Of a DNA stretch of 7,200 bases, positions 1 to 5,553 are shown piece by piece. The stretch lies in the NCBI GenBank assembly GCA_013816275.1, contig JACDER010000070.1:1-7200 (forward strand), read 5' to 3'. This stretch comes from Actinomycetota bacterium (GTDB taxonomy: Bacteria > Actinomycetota > Thermoleophilia > Gaiellales > Gaiellaceae). Each line of letters opens with the position of its first letter. Position 1 is the stretch's first letter. The notes below the pieces were generated by a model. The model did not search any database and was not told the origin of the DNA. It worked only from the letters and a program-made list of their open reading frames with translations. The translations under genes were made by a program, and so were the position numbers.

Positions 1-1
1 C

Positions 2-2176
2 GAGGCCCTCGCCGAGCGCCGCCCGCTCGTTCTCGTCTTCGAGGATCTCCAGTGGGCCGACGACGGCCTCCTCGACTTCGTCGACCACCTGGTCGAGTGG
101 GCGAGCGGCGTCCCGCTGCTGTGCGTCTGTACGGCCCGGCCGGAACTGCTCGAGCGCCGCCCCGGCTGGGGAGGCGGGAAGCGCAACGCGACCACGATCT
201 CGCTTTCGCCGCTCACGGAGACCGAGACGACGCGGCTGATCGCCGCGCTCCTCGAACGGTCCGTGCTCCCGGCGGAGGTCCAGTCCCTCTTGCTCGCGCG
301 GGCGGGCGGGAACCCGCTCTACGCCGAGGAGTACGTGCGGATGGTGCAGGAACGCGGCGTCGACGAGGCGGCGGATCTGCCCGAGTCCGTTCAGGGGATC
401 ATCGCCGCGCGACTCGACGGGCTCGCCCCGGCCGAGAAGGATGTGTTGCAGGACGCTGCCGTGTTGGGCAAGGTGCTCTGGGTCGGAGCGCTCTCCGAAA
501 TTGCAGGGCTCGCGCGCTGGACGGTCGAGGAGCGCCTGCACGCGCTCGAGCGCAAGGAGTTCGTCCGGCGCGAGCAGCACTCGTCGGTCGCAGGCGAGAC
601 CGAGTACGCCTTCCGGCACATCCTGGTCCGCGATGTCGCCTACGGTCAGATCCCTCGCTCCCGGCGCGGCGACAAGCACCGGGCCGCCGCAGAGTGGATC
701 GAATCGCTCGGACGCTCGGAAGAGCAGTCGGAGCTCCTCGCGCATCATTATCTCGAAGCGCTCGAGTACGCGAAGGCGACCGACCAGGACACGACCGGGC
801 TAGCCGAACGCGGGCGGTTAGCGCTGCGAGACGCGGGTCACCGAGCGGTCGAGCTGGCGGCACCGGCGGCTGCCGCGCGGTTCTACGCGGCGGCGTTGAA
901 GCTGTGGCCGCAGGAAGACCCGGAACGCTCCGAGCTCGTGCTGCGGGCCGCTGAGGCGAATTGGTGGACGAAGGGAGGCGACCTCTCCGCCCCTGCCCTC
1001 GAAGCCCGAGACGGTCTGCTCGCCGACGGGCGGACCGAGCTGGCAGCAGAGGCCGAGCTCCTGCTCGCAAACATCTTCTGGTACCAGGGCGATCGCTCCC
1101 GATCGTCGGGCCACCTGCTCGCTGCGCGGAAGCTCGTGGACGACCTTGCCGTCTCCCGGACGAAGGCCCACGTCCTTTCCCAGGTCTCGCGCTTCCACAT
1201 GCTTGCGGCGGAGTTCGAGCCATCGATCGAGATCGGCCGGGAAGCACTGGAGATGGCCGAGACGCTGGGCCTCGCCGCGGACCAAGCCGCGGCCTTGAAC
1301 AACATCGGAACATCGCGCGTGAGCAACGGCGACTTCGGCGGAATCGAGGATCTCGAGCGATCGATCGAGATCGCTAGCGGCGCGAAGAACGTCCACGAGC
1401 ACGGCCGCGGCATCATCAACCTCGCGGTGGTCATGGTCATGCTCGGAGAGCTGGAGAAGGCGTACGAGCTCGAACGCACCGCCGGGGACATCAGTCGCGC
1501 AGCCGGAGAGGCAGTCGGCATTCGGTTCAGCGACGGCAACATCATCAAGTCCCTCTACTGGCGGGGAGAGTGGGACGAGTCCGTACGAGTTGCAGACTCG
1601 TTCATCGTCGACGCCGAGGCGGGAACGGTGCACTACATGTCCGCTCAGGCTTACTACCACCGGGCCGGGATCCGACTCGCCCGGGGAGAGGCAGGAGCAC
1701 TCGACGACATCGAGCGCGCCCTGGAACTCGCCGAGGCGGCGAAGGATCCTCAGGTCGTCCAACCCACGCGAGCCCTCGCCGCCCATGTCTTCTGGACGGT
1801 CGGCGAACGCGAGCGGGCGGGAAACATGCTCGAGTCTCTCGCCTCCTCGCAGGGAAAGCCGGGTGCCGGCCTGCCGGCCGGCCTGTGTGAGCTCGCGTGG
1901 CTTGCTTCGGATCTTGGGGTTGAAGCGCAGTTCCTCGACGTCCTCGACACTGGGCTGCCAACACCGTGGATCGAAGCGGCCCGGTCGATCGCCGGCGGCG
2001 ACCCGAGCCGCGCGGCGGAACTGTTCGCTCGAATTGGCGCCCGTCCGGAGGAGGCACTCACACGGATGCGCTCGGGGCAACCGACCGAAATCGAGCACGC
2101 GCTCCGGTTCTACCGCTCGGTCGGAGCCTCGCGGTACGTCCACCAGTGCGAGCAACTGCTCGCGGCGACCGCTTAG
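2..2176 (+). CDS. AAA-ATPase/TPR signalling protein, C-terminal part (5' end outside window)
   Basis: The frame is open from the first bases of the window, so the methionine or GTG codons inside it are not the true start; 724 residues are visible. A Walker B strand (LVLVFEDLQWAD, residues 9-20) is followed by ATPase-lid features: a TARPELLE segment and the GGNPLY motif near residue 102, typical of the predictor-type AAA ATPases found in LuxR-type regulators and in class III adenylate cyclase fusions. A winged-helix-like region follows (LPESVQGIIAARLDGL, then AFRHILVRDVAYGQI). From about residue 290 to the end there are TPR-like helix pairs, for example around AALNNIGTSRVSNGDF and AYYHRAGIRLARGEAGALDDIERAL. 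The Walker A motif must lie upstream, possibly with a cyclase or DNA-binding domain. The visible end has no LuxR helix-turn-helix; it finishes on a helical segment ending LLAATA. Family assignment is firm; the signal sensed is unknown. It ends TAG, sharing TTAG with the converging gene. Confidence 0.93.
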   Translation, partial: EALAERRPLVLVFEDLQWADDGLLDFVDHLVEWASGVPLLCVCTARPELLERRPGWGGGKRNATTISLSPLTETETTRLIAALLERSVLPAEVQSLLLARAGGNPLYAEEYVRMVQERGVDEAADLPESVQGIIAARLDGLAPAEKDVLQDAAVLGKVLWVGALSEIAGLARWTVEERLHALERKEFVRREQHSSVAGETEYAFRHILVRDVAYGQIPRSRRGDKHRAAAEWIESLGRSEEQSELLAHHYLEALEYAKATDQDTTGLAERGRLALRDAGHRAVELAAPAAAARFYAAALKLWPQEDPERSELVLRAAEANWWTKGGDLSAPALEARDGLLADGRTELAAEAELLLANIFWYQGDRSRSSGHLLAARKLVDDLAVSRTKAHVLSQVSRFHMLAAEFEPSIEIGREALEMAETLGLAADQAAALNNIGTSRVSNGDFGGIEDLERSIEIASGAKNVHEHGRGIINLAVVMVMLGELEKAYELERTAGDISRAAGEAVGIRFSDGNIIKSLYWRGEWDESVRVADSFIVDAEAGTVHYMSAQAYYHRAGIRLARGEAGALDDIERALELAEAAKDPQVVQPTRALAAHVFWTVGERERAGNMLESLASSQGKPGAGLPAGLCELAWLASDLGVEAQFLDVLDTGLPTPWIEAARSIAGGDPSRAAELFARIGARPEEALTRMRSGQPTEIEHALRFYRSVGASRYVHQCEQLLAATA

Positions 2177-2640
2177 TCGATCACGACGCCGACGTCGACG
2201 CGCGACACCTTGCCGCTCTTGATCACGAAGTCGGTCACGCGCCTCCCGGCCAGGAACTTGCCCAGGTAGCAGTGCCGGAACCCGCTCTCCGTCTTGCAGG
2301 TCAGGCCCTTGACGCCGGCCTTCAGCTGCGTCTCCGTCGAACCGACCCCGACGCCGCTCGCCGTCCGCTCGCTCTTCCGGGTCGTGGACATGTTCGTGAT
2401 GGACGAGTTGCCCTGGAACGAGACCTGCAGGCCTGGATAGCGGTAGATCGTGTACTTGCCGAAGTCGTTCGAGCCGTGCTTGACGGAGGACGGCTTGCCG
2501 AGAAGGGATCGGACCTTGCCCTGGCTCATGCCGATCGAGACGCCTGCGATGCCCTTCTGTGGGACGATCGTTGCCCCAGCGGAGGAGGCGAAGACGAACG
2601 CGCACGCTGCAGCGGAGGTGAGAAGGAACGCGCGGAGCAC
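2173..2640 (-). CDS. Small secreted protein with two BamE/BLIP-like half repeats
   Basis: This encodes 155 residues starting at GTG. On its own strand a GTGAGGTAA stretch lies upstream, with the GAGGT core 11 bases before the start. The N-terminus is a signal peptide: a short basic start (MLR), a hydrophobic core, and an AGA cleavage site giving a mature protein from about T24. The mature chain appears to contain two related halves. The first is GVSIGMSQGKVRSLLGKP (residues 33-50), the pattern seen in SmpA/OmlA (BamE)-like and BLIP-like folds. The second is GVGVGSTETQLKAGV (about 96-110). Two cysteines, C115 and C124, fit a disulfide outside the cytoplasm. C13 lies within the hydrophobic core and lacks a lipobox leucine, so lipidation is unlikely. 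Function is unknown. It converges on the ATPase gene with a 4-base overlap of stop codons. Confidence 0.85.
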   Translation of the reverse strand: MLRAFLLTSAAACAFVFASSAGATIVPQKGIAGVSIGMSQGKVRSLLGKPSSVKHGSNDFGKYTIYRYPGLQVSFQGNSSITNMSTTRKSERTASGVGVGSTETQLKAGVKGLTCKTESGFRHCYLGKFLAGRRVTDFVIKSGKVSRVDVGVVID

Positions 2641-2699
2641 GCCGCGACGTTACCTCACGTGCAAGACGTCCTCGGAAGAGAGCAGAATCCCCCCGGCAC
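2641..2699. promoter_or_regulatory. Divergent intergenic region with phased ACGT cores
   Basis: These 59 bases are the only clear non-coding gap in the window and must hold the 5' signals of both the secreted-protein gene (-) and the copper operon (+). Three ACGT cores occur at 2647, 2657 and 2666, about one helical turn apart. Two of them sit in perfect palindromes: CACGTG (2656-2661) and GACGTC (2665-2670). A weak -10-like CAGAAT lies at 2683-2688 before the ATG at 2700. I see no convincing -35. The operator reading is inference. Confidence 0.35.
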
Positions 2700-2981
2700 A
2701 TGACGCAGATCGCAACAGAGGCCCCGCGCGAGACCTATAGCCGCCGGTCGGCTCGCGCCTACGTCCTGTCCGCCCTCGGGCCGGTGACGGTGGTGGCCGG
2801 GATCGTCTGGGCTCTGCTCCAGCCCTACCGGCTCACGTTTCTGCATCCGCGCGACCAGGGGTTCTGGTGGCTCCTCGTCGAGCCGCAGCTACTGGTGATG
2901 CTCGTCGGAGCGCTTTTCCACTTCCTGGTCGTTCCCAGCCTGCTCGAAGACCTCAACGAGTTCGACGAGGAGGAGCCCTGA
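2700..2981 (+). CDS. Small two-helix membrane protein, first gene of copper operon
   Basis: This encodes 93 residues from ATG. I do not recognise the family. The N-terminal 20 residues are polar and basic (about RRSARA). A first transmembrane helix runs from about residue 22 to 41 (YVLSALGPVTVVAGIVWALL). A short loop with LHPRDQG follows, then a second helix at about 55-79 (FWWLLVEPQLLVMLVGALFHFLVV). The tail is strongly acidic and ends NEFDEEEP. The signal before its ATG is weak: a purine-rich GGAAGAGAG lies about 20 bases upstream, so a short-leader transcript is possible. The stop TGA overlaps the next ATG by one base (TGATG), so it is very likely co-translated with the six-helix protein downstream and, through that, CopC-CopD. 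A role as a small subunit or partner of the next protein is inference from context only. Confidence 0.8.
   Translation: MTQIATEAPRETYSRRSARAYVLSALGPVTVVAGIVWALLQPYRLTFLHPRDQGFWWLLVEPQLLVMLVGALFHFLVVPSLLEDLNEFDEEEP
2968..2973 (+). promoter_or_regulatory. Shine-Dalgarno for the six-helix membrane protein
   Basis: AGGAGG lies 7 bases before the ATG at 2981, an ideal site. It is made from the consecutive GAG codons of the acidic tail of the upstream protein, so that tail doubles as a ribosome binding site. It fixes 2981 as the start, rather than the GTG 114 bases further upstream in the same frame. Confidence 0.8.
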
Positions 2982-3562
2982 TGCCGCCCCCCGAGCACGT
3001 TCACTGGCTGTTCGCGAGTGGCTTTCTGGCGCTTGGACTGTTCTTGCTCGCGGAGGCGGTCGTCGGGCGCGAGGTCTGGAGGAAACGGCGCTGGCGGGCG
3101 TACCTCTGGCCGTCCACGATGTTCCTGATGGGTCTCGGCATGTGGCCCGTGATGGCGTTCTTCACGAGCTCGACGCTGCACATGCTCGCCCACGGCGCGT
3201 GGGCGGAGGTGATGATGCTGGCGGGCGCCGCGGAGCTCGGCCTCGCGTCAGGAAAGCTGCGGAGCCCGCTGTGGCGGCTGGCCATCGTGCTCGCCTTCGT
3301 CGTCACCGGCGCCGCGCTCCTCGTCCACGAGCAGAACGACTGGTTCTTCCAACGCTCTGCCTTCCTGCACCACCTGCTTGGTTGGACGTTCCTCGTCGCC
3401 GCAGTCTTCCCCCTGGGCCGCGCACTTCGGCCGCGCTCGGCCGTCTTTGCCTCCGGCTTCGCGCTCGCCTTCGTCGCGGTCGCAGTGATGCTCTACAGCG
3501 ACCGCGACGTCGCGCCCGTCTTCGGGCATCTCTCGCCGATGGCAGGAGAACCCCACCGGTGA
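2981..3562 (+). CDS. Six-helix His/Met-rich membrane protein of unknown family
   Basis: This encodes 193 residues from ATG; the start is chosen by the TGATG junction and the AGGAGG just before it. I do not recognise the family. Hydrophobic stretches at about 8-28, 41-62, 64-87, 98-115, 128-147 and 152-171 suggest six transmembrane helices. Histidines lie in or next to helices: H6 and H8, H67 and H71 (HMLAHGAW), H116 (LLVHEQNDW), H130 and H131 (FLHHLLGW) and H183. Helix 2 is methionine-rich (MFLMGLGMWPVM). Such residues could bind heme or copper, which fits its place directly before a CopC-CopD gene, but no named metal motif is present. Its stop overlaps the GTG of the next gene in a GTGA junction (4 bases), so the two are probably translationally coupled. 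It could be a copper-transport accessory protein or a cytochrome-like protein; this is inference. Confidence 0.85.
   Translation: MPPPEHVHWLFASGFLALGLFLLAEAVVGREVWRKRRWRAYLWPSTMFLMGLGMWPVMAFFTSSTLHMLAHGAWAEVMMLAGAAELGLASGKLRSPLWRLAIVLAFVVTGAALLVHEQNDWFFQRSAFLHHLLGWTFLVAAVFPLGRALRPRSAVFASGFALAFVAVAVMLYSDRDVAPVFGHLSPMAGEPHR
3544..3549 (+). promoter_or_regulatory. Shine-Dalgarno for the CopC-CopD gene
   Basis: AGGAGA, inside GGCAGGAGAA, lies 9 bases before the GTG at 3559. It supports the GTG start that places a signal peptide at the N-terminus; no other candidate start in this frame gives one. Confidence 0.75.
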
Positions 3563-4866
3563 GACGGGCACTCCTTCTGGGGCTGCTCGTCGCGCTCGCG
3601 TGGCCGGCCGGCGCGCTCGCTCACGCGCGGCTCAAGGCCGAACATCCGCAGTTCCGCGAGCGCTTCGAAGCCGCCCCGGCACGGGTCGTGCTCCGCTTCG
3701 ATCAGGCCGTCGACGCACTCGCCAACTCGATCGTCGTCTACGACACGCGCGGAAAGATCGTCTCGCGGCCGGCTCGGAACGGCGCGGATCCGCGCACCGT
3801 GTTGGCACCGCTTCAGCGGGTCCCGCGCGGTGCATACACCGTCCGCTGGCACGCGCTTTCGAGCGATTCGCATGTCGTCTCGGGCGTCTACACCTTCGGC
3901 GTCCGCATGAACGCGCCGCCCCCGACCGAGGCCTACGGGGCCTCCGGGCCGACCCGAAGCGAGGACGTCGTCCGCTGGCTCTACTTCGCGGCGCTCGCGC
4001 TCCTCGTCGGCGGGCTCGGCTTCCGCCTCTTGGTGCTGCCCCGGTCGATCCCGGAAGCGCTCGAGCGCCGCTTCTACATCGTCACCGGGATCGGCGCGGT
4101 CGGGATCATCCACGTCGGCATCGCCGCCTTCATCATGCGGTCCGAGGATGCGCTGCAGCTCCCCTTCGGGAGGCTGCTGTACGGCGATCTCTCGCCGGTC
4201 GCGACCGGCACGCGCTTCGGCCAGGCCTTCATCGCGATGACACTCGGCTTCACCTGGGTCCTCGCGTTGCTCTTCCTGGCCTGGCTCACCGGGAGGCGGG
4301 CCTTGCTGTGGCCCACGCTCCTGCTCGCTCTCGTCTTCGCGTCCGGGCTCTCACTCTCCGGGCACTCCGCCGTCGACTCCTCGTGGTTCACCCAGCTGGC
4401 CGACTGGGCGCACCTGTCCGCCGCGGTGCTCTGGGTCGGCGGGCTCGTCCAGTTGGCGGTCTGCGTCTGGCCGGCGGCTCCCGGGCTCCGCCGGGAGGCC
4501 TTTCTGCGCTTCGCGCGACTGGCGCCCGTCCTCATCGCCGTCCTCGTCGCAGCGGGCGTCTACCTGAGCATCCTCCGCCTGCCCCGGCTGAGCGACCTGT
4601 GGACGGCGGGCTACGGCCAGGTGCTGCTCGTCAAGCTCGGGCTCGTGTCGGCCGCGCTCGCGTGGGGCGCCTTCCACCACCTCTTCGTCAGGCCCCGGCT
4701 GGAGCGGACCGGCTGGGCGCGGAGGAGCCTGGTCGGGGAGGGCGCGGTCGCGATGACGATCCTGCTGCTCGCCGCAATCCTGGTGAACGCGAAACCGCCG
4801 GATCAGGCGGCGAGGAGGACAAGCCTCGTCTCGAACGTGAGCTCTTCACCGTCGAACCCGCCGTAG
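3559..4866 (+). CDS. CopC-CopD fusion copper resistance/transport protein
   Basis: This encodes 435 residues from GTG. A signal peptide (MRRALLLGLLVALAWPAGALA) ends in an ALA cleavage site, leaving H22 as the new N-terminus (HARLKAEHP). In the CopC family an N-terminal histidine is a Cu(II) ligand together with an Asp and a His near the end of the domain; here these are D103 and H105 in SSDSHVVSGVYTFGV. The CopC beta-barrel covers about 22-116, and a linker leads to an eight-helix CopD domain (about 139-410). CopD landmarks include GHS (H269), AHLSAAVLWVGGL (H285) and GYGQVLLVKLGLV. The arrangement matches B. subtilis YcnJ-type fusions, in which an extracytoplasmic copper-binding domain is thought to feed a membrane channel for copper uptake. 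It is the last gene of a coupled three-gene operon. Its final 21 residues are encoded antisense to the 3' end of the methyltransferase gene. Confidence 0.94.
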   Translation: MRRALLLGLLVALAWPAGALAHARLKAEHPQFRERFEAAPARVVLRFDQAVDALANSIVVYDTRGKIVSRPARNGADPRTVLAPLQRVPRGAYTVRWHALSSDSHVVSGVYTFGVRMNAPPPTEAYGASGPTRSEDVVRWLYFAALALLVGGLGFRLLVLPRSIPEALERRFYIVTGIGAVGIIHVGIAAFIMRSEDALQLPFGRLLYGDLSPVATGTRFGQAFIAMTLGFTWVLALLFLAWLTGRRALLWPTLLLALVFASGLSLSGHSAVDSSWFTQLADWAHLSAAVLWVGGLVQLAVCVWPAAPGLRREAFLRFARLAPVLIAVLVAAGVYLSILRLPRLSDLWTAGYGQVLLVKLGLVSAALAWGAFHHLFVRPRLERTGWARRSLVGEGAVAMTILLLAAILVNAKPPDQAARRTSLVSNVSSSPSNPP

Positions 4867-5553
4867 CAGTCCATGTCCTCGAATCCGGCCTCTCGCAGCA
4901 TCTCGACCAGCTCGGTTGCCGTGTAGCAGCGGATGCTGTAGGGGTACTCCTTCCGCTCGCCGTCGTCCGGCAGATGCAGAAGCGTGTTCTCGTAGACGCT
5001 CGAGACCTGGTCGAAGCTCCCTTCCTCGATCAGGTAGCCGTCGCAGGCGCTCCCAGCGGCGCGCCTGAAAGATGCGCACGAGGCGGTCGCGATGCATCGT
5101 CTCGACGACGAGCCTCCCACCGGGACGCAGAACGCGCCGGAATTCGCGAAACGCCTGCGTATCGCCCTCCCTCCCGACGTAGCCGATCGAGGTGAAGAGG
5201 TTGAGCACCGCGTCGAAGCGCCCGTCGGGGAATGGGAGCTCGCGGTAGTCGGCCTCGACGAGCTCGAGGTCGAGCCCCTCCGCGCGACGCTTTGCCTCGG
5301 CCAGGAGCGCCCGCGAGCGGTCGGCGCCGGTGACGCGGTACCCGGCCTTCGTGAGCACGACCGAATGGCGCCCGTATCCGCACGGACAATCGAGGATCTC
5401 GGCGCCGGGCTCGCAGCCGGTCGCGCGGACGGCTCCGAGCGCCTCCTCCTCGGTCTGATCGTCGTCCTGGCGCGGCTCGTAGACGTCGAGGTACGCCTCC
5501 TCGAACAGCCGATCGAATTCGTCCTGGGCCACGGTCCTATACTCACTGACCAT
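4803..5553 (-). pseudogene. Class I SAM-dependent methyltransferase, frameshifted
   Basis: Two frames on the minus strand together encode one methyltransferase of about 250 residues. Frame one, from the ATG at 5553, gives 170 sensible residues: SAM-binding motif I ILDCPCGYGRHS (53-64), acidic D78 after the second strand, a DYRELPFPDGRFDAVLNLF segment, and FRRVLRPGGRLVVE (138-151), ending RRWERL. It then turns into arginine-rich nonsense and stops at 4846. The other frame supplies the missing end from DGYLIEEGSFD (about 5042) through CYTATELVEMLREAGFEDMD to LVLLAA and TGA at 4803. The break lies at about 5041-5046, best explained by loss of two bases or gain of one, since relatives usually read L-P-D-G here. 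The rest of the coding sequence is intact, so a recent mutation or a sequencing error is likely. Substrate unknown. An alternative GTG start lies at 5532. Confidence 0.85.
5538..5543 (+). promoter_or_regulatory. -10 element for a leaderless kynureninase-like mRNA
   Basis: TATACT ends 8 bases before the ATG at 5552. In actinobacteria a TANNNT element at this distance commonly starts transcription at or next to the A of the start codon, giving a leaderless mRNA. No Shine-Dalgarno precedes this ATG (the upstream bases are CTCACTGACC), which supports that reading. There is no clear -35. The element lies inside, or just upstream of, the start of the divergent methyltransferase gene, depending on which start that gene uses. 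Confidence 0.6.

Noticed and set aside
1089..1096. GCGATCGC palindrome
   Set aside because: It is a single copy inside a coding region, as expected by chance in GC-rich DNA.
1864..1884. Short GCCGGC-rich repeat in the ATPase gene
   Set aside because: It encodes AGLPAGL in frame and is explained by codon bias. It has no flanking structure to suggest a terminator or mobile element.
2602..2640. Lipoprotein signal in the small secreted protein
   Set aside because: C13 is preceded by alanines rather than a lipobox leucine and is followed by more hydrophobic core. The AGA site at 21-23 fits ordinary signal peptidase cleavage better.
818..2701. Long minus-strand open frame (627 codons) across the ATPase and secreted-protein genes
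   Set aside because: It is antisense to a clear ATPase/TPR protein and to a clear secreted protein. Its translation is rich in Arg, Gly and Pro with no recognisable domain, as expected of a GC-rich shadow frame.
5036..5050. Programmed ribosomal frameshift in the methyltransferase
   Set aside because: No slippery heptamer, nearby internal Shine-Dalgarno or obvious downstream structure is visible at CTGCGACGGC. A base error or a recent mutation is simpler.
3600..5195. Long plus-strand open frame (531 codons) over the CopC-CopD region
   Set aside because: It is an out-of-frame shadow: Arg/Ala/Pro-rich with no domains, while the overlapping frame encodes a full CopC-CopD protein.
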